Assembly: GCA_905160935.1 (NCBI GenBank)
Contig: CAJHZI010000433.1
Span: 186,001-250,000 of the forward strand
Source of the DNA: Enchytraeus crypticus
Taxonomy: Eukaryota > Annelida > Clitellata > Enchytraeida > Enchytraeidae
Direction: 5' to 3'
DNA length: 64,000 bases
This document shows, in pieces, positions 22,714 through 33,302 of the stretch. Position numbers and translations under genes: made by a program. How positions within the stretch are numbered: the stretch's first letter is position 1; each line of letters opens with the position of its first letter. The notes below the pieces were generated by a model. That model was not told the origin of the DNA. It saw only the letters and a list, made by a program, of their open reading frames with translations, and did not search any database.

Positions 22714-25642
22714 TGGGTAACTACCTTAAGGTGTGGATAAAGTATAGCCTTTTGTGAAGAGATTAACTCATTGATCAAAGGAGTGTTCTTTATTGAGCGT
22801 GAAATGCAGCATGACAAATTTTCACAAATTTATATATCATGGATAGCATCAATATATAGTGAACAAAATATTGTTTTCTACTTTTCGTCATAGCGTTTAC
22901 CAAAGAGCTACATTATATATATTTCCAATATCGACGATTCTCACTGGTAACAAGTCTCAAGGTTTATGTGAATAATTCAACAGGTAGTTATTACTGGCAG
23001 AAAGGCAGAAGAAAGAAATATGTGGAGAAGTTATGTGTTCTGGACCTGCCAATAGGTAATGCACTAAGAGAGAGAGAGAGAGAGAGAGTTGTTACTGGAC
23101 ACAACTAAATTTAGCTGCTCTAGAAATTAAATGAATATTTTGTTTCTCCAACATTTGAAAATCGACTCATCTACAAAAATTCATAGCTGTAATATGTCTA
23201 AACTTAATATCTTCACAGCTAACACTGTGCTAGAAGACATTATTGCACGACATCAGTTCAGTTATTAGTAGGTTTTTATTAGTAGATCCATAATTTATAT
23301 AAATTATAGTAAACTTAATACTCAATGTCGCATAAATATATAGCCCATAAATCTAGAACAACTCTAAATTTATGCAATATAATAAATTCTTCAAATAAAT
23401 ACTCCACAATCACAATAAGTCTTGTCCTAAAACTTGTAGTAAACAAATGTTAAAACTAAGTACTAGTTTGGCAATAGGGAACATTGCATTATGCATGTTT
23501 GCAATTGTTGGAACACCAAACGGGTATTTTGTCATAATAGTAAACATAGCAAATATAACAGTTGAACATTAAATAAAAATATACCTCTTGACAGATATTT
23601 GTCTGCTAGATTCGAAATAAGTGTCGAATTCCCTTCGATATCAGTTCTAAGTCGAGCCATGCCATCATCTCCCCCTAAGTCAGATGCTAACTGAGAGTAC
23701 TGTTCATAATTCCTTCCTAGATTCGCCGACGTGACAACAGGACGAGAGTTTGAATAAATCAACTGATAATTTTGATTATTAAGTTGAGATCCCTGATCAG
23801 ATTTATACTGCGATTTTAAATTTACATCGTGACTACTGTTAACGCTTTTCTGCGGCATACTGGAGACACCCGAAGTCACGCTACTGTACCGGTACATTTG
23901 TGATAGAGGAGGCCCTAAAGATGTCACTGAGTCGGCAAACGAAGACAAACCAATGGCAGATCCAGCCTGGTTAGTAGAATAATTATACTGCTGTTGAGCA
24001 GCAGTCGATACAGCACTGCGTCCAATGAGCGGTAGAGAATAAGCAGGCTGCGGATATAAATTTGTTTGCAAGCTGCTTGATTCGTCCTAATCATGCAAAT
24101 AATATAGCGTAAATACAGTGTTAGAAATAAAAGTCTTCATTCAGTGTGCACAATTCAGTTCAAAATTACAAAAATCTTATTTAAATTATACAGACCATAC
24201 TACTTTTAAAATGTGACCATTATTCAAAGCTTCAAAGTAAGACTTGTTGACCTTTATGAATAAATGATAAACTTAAACACACAATAGTTTACGAAAGCAT
24301 ACTAGCTGATATAAAAAAAATTCAAAATGATGATTTTCAGTATTTATATCTGTATCTAGGAATCATTTGATTCTTCTTCTATATACAACTTTCCGGAGAT
24401 TTTAAATACGATATTTAATTATTTAATTGCGTGCATTTTAAAAAGTAAGCCATTCAAATTTAAATGGTATTAGAGCAACCATCATTAATATTTAATCATA
24501 TCATCAATTAACCATTTGGTTCACAAACTAAGAATCACAAATCAAAGTCTCATTTTTTAAATTAATACAAATAAAAATCCATTATTCTACTTTACACTAG
24601 CTGAATGGTATTGTATTGAAATAAATACAGTTATATTTTAACGTGACTGACATTTATTAATGAATATGAATACTAATATTTAATATTTGATATAGTTCTG
24701 CTGTAGCTTGGGTGTTTGTGATAGGATTAGTTAACTGCCCAAATAAATTTAGTTATAAGTCAAAGCGTCTGTCATATAAAACAATACAATAAAAAAAAGA
24801 GAATAAAACATTAATAAACAATAAAACCTTACACTTGTTACTGACTAAGCCAATCTAGTTAGATTTGAGCAAGTCTATTTATTTATATTGTTGTCCAAGC
24901 TTGCAGACCTTCTATAATATGTAGCGTTAACTCTGTTCACATAATAAACAAAGCCTAATGGGGGAGCGGGAAGGGGAGTGTGCTTATATTTGCAATATTC
25001 TATATATTCCCATATATTTATTATGTTTTTAGTCATTTATTAACAAAATGGTGTTTTAAAAATTACAAAAAAATTATATTTCCAGTACTTATCAAATGAT
25101 GATAAACATATGTCTAAATTTACATTTAATATATAAATGTCTATAATACTTTTCAAGAGGGATATATTACATTTTTACGATAAATTACATTGCAGTTGCC
25201 TGCCAAAAAACAATTAAGTTTATGATTGTACGGTGGCACCTCCTCGTGAAAGAAAAAATTGATTGTGCGATTTTTCAAAGTAAACACCTTTTATGTAAGG
25301 TCTATATTCAAGCAAATGAAGAAATTTAATTTTTATTTCTATTAATTTAATTCCAACGTGGCAATGCTACAGTTTTATACAGCTACCGTGGCGTATCGTA
25401 AAGCGCAGCAATTCTAAATCTACTTATTGTTACCATTCATCACAGAGATTTTGTGAATGCATAACTTATTCATTAATCACAAGAAAAGAGAAACAAATAC
25501 AAACACAATGTGATCCACTGGCTATAATACTAGACGCTTCTACTGACTCTGGTTTTCCGCTCTCAAAACTTGTCTGACTATCTTGAAGTCTAGCTGCGTC
25601 AGGCAAAACACTTTCGTCTGGTGGAAACAAGCGATCAGCCAT
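15226..25642 (-). CDS. POC5: POC5, centriolar protein with Sfi1-type centrin-binding repeats
   Basis: A multi-exon minus-strand gene. Supported exons: 25,642-25,505 (donor uncertain), 24,086-23,585, 22,644-22,511, 21,412-21,342, 20,613-20,415, 20,020-19,841, 17,847-17,673, 15,851-15,711 and 15,363-15,226; one exon near 16,719 is unresolved. Recognition rests on LERKEETLANLTTVIERHRD, AFCEWRIKLVDIKRE, LARKHYERTLLQKTFAWWK, RVEKACQRRAQQVCVTLTND, AFMRGVCALNLEAMNVF and the C-terminal VTGRVD ... SIVVEKHQP, which match human POC5 as I remember it. POC5 binds centrin through W-containing Sfi1-like repeats (FCEWRI, FAWWKS) and is needed for distal centriole elongation. The N-terminal third is Ser/Gln-rich and probably disordered. 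Confidence 0.93.
15711..15851 (-). CDS. POC5: POC5 penultimate exon, conserved C-terminal motif
   Basis: Encodes DAGRSRIVGAPQSKGHYKVT, GRVDSG and SIVVEKHQPLPK, flanked by TATAG and GTTAGT. It matches the conserved AGRTIT..ITGR...VVVEKHHP block of vertebrate POC5. Confidence 0.88.
16500..16719 (-). CDS. POC5: Candidate unresolved POC5 exon
   Basis: Open minus-strand segment encoding a Ser/Gln/Asn-rich stretch (SSGVPTSVQSTSGQQSARSN). An acceptor CCGTAG before AAGATGCAG would restore the phase left by the exon ending at 17,673. I cannot find a convincing donor that gives phase 0 for the next exon, so both the end and the assignment are open. Composition fits the disordered region expected here. 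Confidence 0.35.
16735..17088. repeat. About 40-bp minisatellite in a POC5 intron
   Basis: Eight or nine copies of a unit containing TTGAACATAGTTTAAAGTTG then CAGATTCTTGAACATACA. It directly abuts the candidate exon at 16,719. Confidence 0.9.
17095..17380 (+). repeat. LINE 3'-end fragment with (GA)n tail
   Basis: Plus-strand words GAATAAGCAATAGAAATAAG AGCTGG, ACCAGAGGAAGGCTGAGACA and a run of GAGAGA match the same dispersed 3' end as at 50,880-51,155, strongly diverged. Confidence 0.5.
17673..17847 (-). CDS. POC5: POC5 exon with AFMRGVCALNLEAM motif
   Basis: Begins CTCAACGAAGC after CTTTGCAG and encodes LNEALDASRAEVSRLQQARE and KRAFMRGVCALNLEAMNVF. Ends TCAG|GTATAT (phase 1). This is the most conserved POC5 segment. 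Confidence 0.93.
17855..18020. repeat. Tandem repeat beside a POC5 acceptor
   Basis: About 4-5 copies of a 34-36-bp unit (ACAATGACGATGATATACAG ACATC) on the intron side of the acceptor of the exon above. The unit does not include the splice site itself. Confidence 0.8.
18410..18680 (-). repeat. LINE 3'-end fragment
   Basis: The minus strand encodes the WIGHIL...KRGRGRPRLG-type C-terminal motif of LINE reverse transcriptases, followed by CCTGCCAGTAGGCAGTGCAC and (GA)n. Closely related to 44,440-44,690. Confidence 0.65.
19540..19740 (-). repeat. LINE 3'-end fragments
   Basis: Reads TCTGTACCAACTCTCTCCAG, then a TCATCATC run and TCCCAGTTTAACTAGGGTTG, a 3' piece also found at 33,305-33,400, 37,795-37,850, 57,900-57,955 and 62,865-62,960, each with an (ATC)n/(GAT)n tract. 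Confidence 0.6.
19841..20020 (-). CDS. POC5: POC5 exon, second centrin-binding segment
   Basis: Starts GAGTTTGC after ATATTTAG and ends TCG|GTTTGT. Encodes QKTFAWWKSHQESRWRERVE and the conserved ACQRRAQQVCVTLTNDYEA. Confidence 0.93.
20217..20364 (+). mobile_element. Truncated MITE of the ISL2EU-like family
   Basis: Right-hand end only: ATATTACATTTTAAGGATAT, GATTGCACGGTGGCGCCTCC, AAGTAAACACCTTTTATAAT and terminal AGGTCT. Homologous to the right ends of the copies at 24,905-25,303 and 32,312-32,703. It sits in a POC5 intron. Confidence 0.75.
20415..20613 (-). CDS. POC5: POC5 exon, coiled coil and first centrin-binding segment
   Basis: Phase-2 acceptor (TTCACAG before AAGTTCAGC), donor GAG|GTTTGT. 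Encodes LRKELEAQQELMRTYEKSLE, a coiled coil, and AFCEWRIKLVDIKRE, a W-containing Sfi1-like repeat. Confidence 0.92.
20640..21110. other. POC5 intron with imperfect AACAAC repeats
   Basis: Degenerate repeats of AGTGAACAACAA/AACAACAAAAG around 20,635-20,770. The overlapping open frames on both strands look like repeat artefacts. No recognised domain. Confidence 0.5.
21342..21412 (-). CDS. POC5: POC5 short exon
   Basis: 71 nt after TGATTACAG, ending CAA|GTAGGT. Encodes EELKRAKLGLFEYYERELAK followed by EKDK; human has [20 protein letters not shown] at this place. Confidence 0.85.
21930..22035 (-). repeat. tRNA-like SINE (family A), diverged
   Basis: Minus strand CTGCGGATCAGTGGGTACAG with a damaged box B, plus the shared tail. 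Lies in a POC5 intron. Confidence 0.5.
22511..22644 (-). CDS. POC5: POC5 exon, first conserved N-terminal motif
   Basis: Begins CCGATCAGTTG after TCGCAG, ends CTG|GTGAGC. Encodes DTEHLDSVVNSWTSTLKRNI; human has [21 protein letters not shown]. Phases match on both sides. Confidence 0.88.
22662..22712. repeat. (TA)n microsatellite
   Basis: About 25 TA dinucleotides directly upstream of the POC5 acceptor at 22,645. Confidence 0.9.
22980..23095 (+). repeat. LINE 3'-end fragment with (GA)n
   Basis: AGAAATATGTGGAGAAGTTA, GGACCTGCCAATAGGTAATG and CACTAAGAGAGAGAGAGAG: the same terminal segment as at 51,060-51,155. Confidence 0.65.
23585..24086 (-). CDS. POC5: POC5 large N-terminal exon
   Basis: 502 nt, acceptor ATGATTAG before GACGAATC, donor AGAG|GTATAT. 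Encodes a Ser/Tyr/Gln-rich, probably disordered region (QQQYNYSTNQAGSAIGLSSF) ending ISNLADKYLSR, which joins in frame to the next exon. Low conservation is expected here, so support comes from phase and codon openness. Confidence 0.75.
24905..25303 (+). mobile_element. MITE of the ISL2EU-like family
   Basis: 399 bp from AGACCTTCTATAATATG to ATGTAAGGTCT. Left end matches the autonomous element's left end (TGTTCACATAATAAACAAAG; GGGGGAGCGG), and right end carries GTACGGTGGCACCTCCTCG and AAAGTAAACACC. An internal piece, CTTATCAAATGATGATAAA, is also present in the first exon of the element's YqaJ gene. Lies in POC5 intron 1. Confidence 0.8.
25505..25642 (-). CDS. POC5: Probable POC5 first coding exon
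   Basis: ATG in an ideal context (CCAACCATGGCTG), then MADRLFPPDESVLPDAARL. Two phase-0 donors fit: TGT|GTTTGT (end 25,505) and TCA|GTAGAA (end 25,544). Assigned by position, phase and acidic/Ser composition; N-termini of this family are poorly conserved. An upstream in-frame ATG lies at 25,669. Confidence 0.55.
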
Positions 25643-26289
25643 GGTTGGAAATGTGGTAGATGATAGCATTATGCAGCTGAAATATTAAACAACAAATATA
25701 AGACACTCAAGGCAGAACAAGTTTATCTTTCACTGGATCAACAGCAAGCCAAGGTCTAACCAAAACAGAAAAGAGTTTATATTGTTAGGACTTCATAGCA
25801 ATTTACAGTTGGATCATTCTTTAGCAGCTTGGACACCAGCAAGTCAACAAATTTTGTTTGACTTGCTTGTAACATGGGTCTAAATGTACGATAAAGGGAA
25901 ACGTAACATGGGTATAAATGTACGATATATACAACCTGATATCGTAATAACATTTACAGGTTAGAAATATCCACAAATTTTAGTATTACAATCTCAGGTT
26001 ATCTAGCCATATGCATTGCAAGCATTTATCCTAATCTAATTTATTTTAATCGAGAACTTGACCTAAAGCACTTATTCACTATGTTTAAGTGCCGAGTTGA
26101 CGGTACCGCATCCTTATGCAATAGAAATACAAAATTAAAACATAATAGCATATTTGCCAACATTTTAATAGTATAAAAATAACAATTAGAGTGCTACTGT
26201 CGTCTATGACAACATCAAGCACTATTAAGACAAATCCAAGCCGGTGAACAAAAAGAAGGTCCAATATGGTACAAATTCAAAAATAAAAA

Positions 26290-27430
26290 AAGTAAAGGGA
26301 ATTAAAGAAAAGGAGGTTTGCGTGCAGGTCGCAACTCATGGGTTGGACTCACTGGATGGAAAAGAGTTATGGAAAAGATAGGTCTTCAACTGCCTATGGA
26401 CTGCTCATAGGAAAGCAAAGGCCGCTGTGATTCAAACGAAGATGTTCAAAGAGTAGACAGAAGAGAATTCCAGATCTGTGGTGCAGCATGCTGGAAAGAA
26501 CGATAACACAGTTTGGAGCGTGAAGGTAAGTTAGGTTTCACAAGAGTAATTAATTTGGAAGACCGAGTAATTGAAGGCAGCATCGCTTTAACAAAGTGAA
26601 ACATACAGTGGAGGTAATGGACTTATAGGTTAGGGAAGCTGTCTTGTAAATGATACGTTCTTTAGTCTTTAGCCCGTGCAAAGACTTTAAAAGGCGTAAC
26701 ATATGAGTACTTGGAACTACAAAAAACTGCTCGAGCATGAGAATTTTGAACACACTCAACCGATCAATCTCACACTTAGAAGATTTATAAACAGGGCATC
26801 ACAGTAGTCCAACCTGGATTGCACAAGCAAGAGCAGCACCGATTCTATTGGAGGTCTCATGTTGCAAATATGGACATATTTTACGAAGGTCGCGGATAAG
26901 GAAGAAACATGCCTGTGAAGTTTTAGCTGTGTTCACAGAAAGTTCGGTTCTCGGTGTTATCCTTGATAACACCCTCGGTGTTATCCTTGATAACACCGAG
27001 ATTTCTTAATGAGAAAACGGGTGATATTGTAATAACTGATGATCACAAAAGAGTTTTCTCATTCAGCTTTAGAAGCTCTTGAGGAGTCCCAAGCAACAAG
27101 AATGCAGTCTAAGTTAGATTAAGTGCTAAGAAATTAGCAGCCATCTAAGAGGATATACACTAAAATATTGCTGCAGGAGGGTTTCAGCATCAGAATAGGA
27201 GTTGGGGGTGAAACAAGTGTATAATCGAGTGTCACCAGCATATAGTTCTTGATCAAGAGAATGAGAACAGATTAGAGAGCTTAAAGGTGTGGTATAGAGA
27301 TTGAAGAGGATAGGGCCAAGAACAGTGCCTTGAGGTAGCCTACACCATATTTAGGTGGGAAGGCGAAGAGATGTGCTCCTTCATCATATTCACACTAAAA
27401 GAACGATCCATAAGATAGGATCAAGATAGA
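26290..27430 (-). mobile_element. Decayed LINE, reverse-transcriptase 3' part
   Basis: On the minus strand, interrupted frames give LINE RT C-terminal motifs: ACFFLIRDLRKICPYL, then HETSNRIGAALACAIQVGLL, and further on LTYKSITSTVCFTLLKRCCL. Several stops and frame changes separate them, so it is dead. It contains a tandemly doubled palindrome at 26,950-27,000 (GGTGTTATCCTTGATAACAC). Confidence 0.65.
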
Positions 27431-28014
27431 TTAAGCGTCTACGTTAGAAATATTATAATTTAAATTACGATTATTAATAAGCGAGCTTCACATTTCGAAA
27501 GTTATACTAGTTCGTTTGACGGACAGATTTATTACGAACGATGCAAACGTTAGGCAAACCCGAAACTGCAAGATTAGACATGTCAAAAATTTTAAAAACA
27601 ACAACAGCCCCTCCTACTAAATGTTTACATAGATCATTCATGATTTCTTATTTGAAGAGATAAAAGATTAAAAAATGGCAAGCTAAGGTGGCTCGCAACT
27701 GTACGGTGGCTCGCAACTGCCATCTAATTTCTTAACTTTTTTTATTTAATAAACCAAATTTCTTGTTACTATAAATAGCCACTTTGTTACTATAAATAGA
27801 CATGTGTGCTATTTATAGTAACCAAAATTTCTTAACTTTTTTTTATTTAAAAAAAACAAAACAAATTTCTTGTTACTATAAATAGCCACTTTGTTACTAT
27901 AGACCTTTGATAACTGTACTTGGCAACTCTGTTCGCATTGTAAACAAATTGTTGTGTGGCGGGGAGACGCTATAGCGTGTGTTTATGTTAAACTTCCGGG
28001 CAGCAATTGTTAGG

Positions 28015-28180
28015 TAATTAGTCCATTTTTCGTGTATCCAGTCCTATGAATGTCCGAAGTTTTACTCTCAGATTTAGCGCGTTTGGAATTCGAACTCACG
28101 AGAGTTCAATTCACTTCAGGATCTCTCATTTAAAACTTGATGGCGCTACCTGACGGCCCCTAATGCGCTACTGTGATATC
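28015..28180 (-). repeat. tRNA-like SINE (family B) inside the transposon
   Basis: Minus strand copy with ATTCGAACTCACGAGAGTTC on plus and TCCAGTCCTATGAATGTCCG; close relative of the copies at 10,770 and 47,140. Confidence 0.7.
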
Positions 28181-28910
28181 TGATATAATTTTTATTATGT
28201 ATATAATATCGGATTCAATATCCTAGCCAGACTTAACTGATTTAGTTTAATGTTTACATGAATGACAGTAGGCCTATATTTTTATTTAGCAATACATCTT
28301 TCTTTAGGTATATCAGGTATATTAAACGATTCCTGATTTTGCTAACAATAATCATTCAATCGTTAATTAAATCCTGCATAGAGTAGTTAATTAAATCATG
28401 CATAATACATTTAATGATGTAATGTCTAATCGAACATAATCCAATTTACATTTGGAATGCGAATATAATTATGGACATTAATAATATAATTAGACAGTCA
28501 CAGCAATCATAAATTGGAATTCAAGGTTTTAGCTGAGTTTATTTGTATATTGCCTGTATGATGCAATACCTAAGCTGTTAATGATGAATTAGTACAGCTC
28601 TCTTTCCACTGGTTCTGATACTCGGGTATGATAACCATAGCTTTTCGATAGACTGGTTTTATGGATACAGAGACACAGGCATCTCGATTGTAGTCTATGG
28701 GCTATAAAATCCTAGGTAATATTGATATGTGTAATGTTCTACTATAATTGATAAATGTTTAATTTATGTTAAGTAATAACCCATACATAGCCAATGGATG
28801 GTTCATATTTCTATTATTGCCGATATTTATATTCAGCTATAATTGACATTTGCAATCTGTCATAAGCTTAATTGATATTTTTTTAATGTTTTTATTTATT
28901 TGTTGACAGA

Positions 28911-29856
28911 ATGGCTTTGAATAAATTGGAAAGAAATTTATATTTCAATTACTTATCAAATGATGATAAATTACGATACGGACAAAAGCTGACAGTTTCA
29001 GAAGAAATAATTATTCCAGACCCATTTTCTGACATTGAAGCAAGTGAATGGAATTACGACCCCATATGTTGGCCTAAAGTTGAAATGGCTCAAATAATAA
29101 GCTATTTCATAAAAAAGCCTGGCCTATACACCCTAACGGAATTGGAAAATTATCGTTCCCTAGAAGCTTTTGATTTTGCTATATCGGGACGGGTTAGCCC
29201 CATTGGTGTAAGGGCTCTCTCTGAAGGTGATGGAAATTTACTTTTCTTGCGGGCTGAAGTGGCACATTCCCAATCTTTATCAGCAGCACCACTTTGTGTT
29301 TGGGTCCTAGTCAGGAAACAAGGGAATATTTTATCTGGACACTGCACATGTATGGCTGGGTAAGCAATTTTAAAATTTCAATTTTTCTTACACTGTAAAT
29401 TACTGTATGCATTATCATTTACATGACGATATCTTAAATCAAACCATTAGCAAATTGAAAACTGGTTATTTGAATTATTAAGGTTATTTCTGCTGTTTAT
29501 TTGTATGGTACTACTATTATTAAAGCTAATGTTAACGTAAGTTTCCTCAATCAGAAGCGATGTCAGTGATGTGCGGGGCCCAGGATTTGAACCCCGCACA
29601 TACTGATCCGCAGTCAAATATCTTACCGACATAGCCACTGTCTCCAGCCATTATTACGATCATCATCACCAGAATCGTACATTGTAATAGTAGCCTTGTA
29701 AAATAATAATCATAGCCTGGATCATCTCCATCAGTTTAATAATTAATCATTACTTTAATTATACTTCTTTTATTTACTGTTATACTTCTTTTATTTACTG
29801 TAACAGATATAGGAACAGTGGGGCTCAAAAAGAGAGCAGTCTGCTGTGTGGGTGTA

Positions 29857-29915
<59 letters not shown>

Positions 29916-32224
29916 ATACTGTGTGCTCCTATGCCTTCCTCAGTTCATATTCACATTTACTTCGACTAACATTGTTTGTGTCAAATAATGTCTATTGATT
30001 CATTTCTGTTATGACACAGTCTCGGAGAAGCTTGTGTTCACATTGCTGCCATCATTTTCAAAGTGGAATTACATCATAGATTGGGTCTTGCATTGCAGAC
30101 TGTCACAGACAAAGCATGTACCTGGAGGCAAACTGTCAAGAAGGTATGCTCTTAGATTATATATCACTAGTGATGAAAAAACATGTTTTTTGCCATGTTT
30201 TTAAAAAGAAATTGTGTTTTTTATTTGTGTATTTTCTTTTAACGCTTAAATTTCTGTAAAAACCTTAAAGTAACATTGTGCCTACCAACATGTTATTGCT
30301 AAGGTTTATAGGTATATCTTATGTTTAGATTTGTAAATAGAGTTTATGAATAACCATAGTTTCTTAACCCTCGGATGCAGAACCCCTGTGTCACCCCTGA
30401 CCCGGGACTCGATTTTTGCACTATATTTTTTAACGATACAAAATAAAATCTTGTTCGTCTAGGTATTCCTCATTCAATCTATTTTGCATAGGTACATATA
30501 TTTTATAAATTGTTTTTTCATCTCTCCCCTACTCAGTTGCGAGCTGAAATGGAGAGGTCATAGGTCGTTTTGTCCAAATGCTACGGAAAGGCTGTGCCGT
30601 ATCGCTATATATAATTATAATCAGTGAGAATTGTAAGCCCCAACAGAAAAAAGCTCACCAAATGATTGTCCTTTCTGATGTTGGTTTGGATCTTAGTGCT
30701 TAGTCACCTTTTACAACACATGCAGTTCATGAATGGCCTATTCTACAACAACCTGGTCATGACACGGATATATTAGTAGCTGATATTAAAAATGGAAATT
30801 ATTTTTAAAACTAAAGTAAAGTAGAAATAGGAATAACTGTTTGCCTAATTGAGTTGTACCTTGAACGGAAATTTATTATTAACAGAAATTGTTATAAAAT
30901 AAAATATTTTTTATTATATATTATGTCATCTATTTTTGCTCTAGCGTTTTTGTGTATATAACATTTTTATGAATGTATAATAACAGCCTGTTGCTTTGTT
31001 TTGATAGGTTCCCATGATGGCTATCTCAGAGATGGACTGGAGCACACCTAAAACGAGGCTGAAAATTATGGCTGGTCTCAAATCTTCTAAAGTTAAAAGA
31101 TCTGTGAAATTTTCCCCTGCCATTGATACAACGTTTTATCAGGATCTGCAAAAGAAGGCACCTAAAGCAGTTCTTTGGCAAATGGCTCCTGCTGTTACAT
31201 CATCTGCTTCAACTGAGACAATGTCAACTGAGACCTGTACATCAGACCCTGATTTCTCACAGCAGCCGTACATTATGAGTACTCACTCTCACTGTAGATA
31301 TCAGTCATTTGAACCTTTAGCGCTTTTAAGTGAATGTCGCCAAACAGTATCTTCTTTGGCAATAACAGATGAGCAACTGGTAGTCATTGAAGAGTTAACC
31401 AGAGAGCAAAGTAAGTCTCCGTTATGGTTTGCAGTACGATGTGGTCGACTAACTGCTTCTTCGTTTGGTTTTTTAAACCATCTATTCAATTTACTATTTC
31501 TACTCAAGACATTGATGAATTTATCTGTAGGAATGAAAATGAAATTTTCTCGAAATCAATTCAGTGGGGTTTACGGAATGAAAGCAAAGTACGGTCAACT
31601 GTAATGGCTTTGTTAAAATCATTCCACGTTAACCTGCAGATAAACTGTTGTGGGATTTTAGTAAGCCAATTAAAGCCATTTCTTGGAGCATCTCCAGATG
31701 GCTTTGTATCATGTAGCTGTCATGGGAAGGCTTTACTAGAAATAAAGTGTCCATATTCACAAAGATTTGAAGATCCTGGTACAGCTCCTTATCTAATTAA
31801 CACTGGCTATCGTAAACACCTTGACCAAGTATCAGATTACTATGCTCAGGTTCAAGGACAGATGGCCATATCTGGTATTAAGCAGTGCTATTTTGTGGTA
31901 TACACCTTAAGGGGTTTACATGTTGAAGTTATTGACTTTGATATTAACTACTGGCAGAAGTTAGCTACTAGATTACAGGAAGTGTTTACATACTTAATGA
32001 TGCCCTGCATTCTATTGGGTGAGAATATAGAGTCATTGGTATTACGAAATGCAACAAGCTTCATTTGTCACTGTAAGCTATATAAAGAGGGTAGAATTAT
32101 TAGGTGCAATAATGAGTCATGTAGTGTTGGATTCTTTCACTATGCTTGCGTTGGTATTAAACGGAGGCCGGCCAAGGCTTGGTTTTGCTGTTCAGAGTGT
32201 GTCAAAGAAGATGTTAGTGATTGA
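28911..32224 (+). CDS. SWIM zinc finger-YqaJ nuclease-PHD protein of the transposon
   Basis: Three exons: 28,911-29,359, 30,020-30,143 and 31,008-32,224, with donors GG|GTAAGC and AAG|GTATGC. The exon 1-2 junction completes a SWIM finger, CTCMAGLGEACVHIAAIIF (C-x-C...C-x-H). Exon 3 holds a YqaJ/lambda-exonuclease-like domain: GLRNESKVRS, FLGASPDGF, ALLEIKCPYSQRF (PD-(D/E)XK metal-site residues) and YYAQVQGQMA. It ends in a PHD-like Cys/His finger (FICHCKLY..CNNESC...HYACVG...WFCCSEC). Near 31,466 the frame moves within a run of six T; the exon has 1,217 nt, one short of a whole number of codons. A TGA stop ends it. The nuclease role in transposition is not well understood. Confidence 0.85.
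29523..29646 (-). repeat. tRNA-like SINE (family A) in a transposon intron
   Basis: The fullest family A copy: minus strand reads GGCTATGTCGGTAAGATATT, CTGCGGATCAGTATGTGCGG, GGTTCAAATCCTGGGC, then a tail ending TTAACATTAGC. Box A-like and box B-like spacing fits a tRNA head. Confidence 0.75.
29856..29910. repeat. (TA)n microsatellite
   Basis: TA dinucleotide run in the first intron of the YqaJ gene. Confidence 0.9.
30690..30765 (-). repeat. Short dispersed repeat
   Basis: CTTAGTGCTTAGTCACCTTT ... GGCCTATTCTACAACAACC matches pieces at 33,465-33,545, 35,850-35,935 and 37,615-37,705. Confidence 0.5.
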
Positions 32225-32311
32225 TAATTTGCTGCTTGTACAAATTCATTTTTCATGATAATTTTTGCTAGAATGTTGCCTATTTTTACTGTTTATAATT
32301 TTTGTTACTGT

Positions 32312-32703
32312 AGACCTTTTATAATATGTAGTGGTTACTCTATTCACATAATAAAGAAAGCCTAGTGAGAGAGTGGGGAGGATGTGTGCTTCTATTGACG
32401 GCTGGCAATATTCTATATATTCGTATATATTTATTGTGTATTTCTTCATTTATAAACAGAATGGTATTTGTAATAATTACAAAAATTATATTTGAATTTC
32501 TTGTCAAATGATGATAAACATATGTCTTAATTTACAGTTAAGACATGTCTAGATAGACTATCTAGAGGGATTTATTACATTTTAAGGAAATATTACATTG
32601 CAGTTGTTTTCTGCAAAACAATCAAGTTTATGATTGCACGGTGGCGCCGCTCCAACGAATGAAGTAATACATAAGGTGATTTTTCAACGTAAACACAAGG
32701 TCT
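32312..32703 (+). mobile_element. MITE of the same family nested in the transposon
   Basis: 392 bp, AGACCTTTTATAATATG to ACAAGGTCT, inserted 88 bp after the YqaJ stop codon. It keeps a recognisable copy of the YqaJ start region (ACAGAATGG then, 50-60 bp on, TTGTCAAATGATGATAAA), showing that it arose from the larger element by internal deletion. Confidence 0.82.
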
Positions 32704-33302
32704 ATACTTGCTACTTTTCTAGTCAAAAACATGTAGTATTTCAACTACTAATATCATTTTCTCGTACTTACATCCTGTGGTGGTCAGCTAGATAGAGTAC
32801 CTTGTGCCCTCTCTGATGGCCACAGGATAAAACGAATAAGATTCTTGGTTTTGATTTGGTTTTAATTGTACCATTAAATGGAGATTGGATAATAATCTAT
32901 TCCTTTTATTTCCATAATCAATCTGACAAACCGCAGACTGTAACAATATGACAGATAACATAGCAATGCATCAGATTCAGGCAGAAAATCAACACAAAAT
33001 CCAAAAAATATAAGATTGAAAATAATAAGATAACAATTAAAAACATTGACCAAGACAAACTTATCCTATTTTAAGAGTTCTAAAGTCACATATAGCTATC
33101 TAAGCATTACTAAATAGCATTAGAAAACAATTTCAGCAGTTTAAAAAAACAGGTAACGGAGTGTTGGAAGTTGCATGTACACCTTCCAAGTTTTATGCAG
33201 GAAATTGCATGTGCAATCTAAAAATGCATTTTGATTGTTCGATGATCTTATATGTGTGATGTATCTTGATCCTGTCTGTTTTTTGACAAATAAAGATAAC
33301 TT

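Noticed and set aside
30362-30420. TTAACCCT sequence suggesting a piggyBac-type end
   Set aside because: No matching inverted end or duplicated TTAA found nearby.
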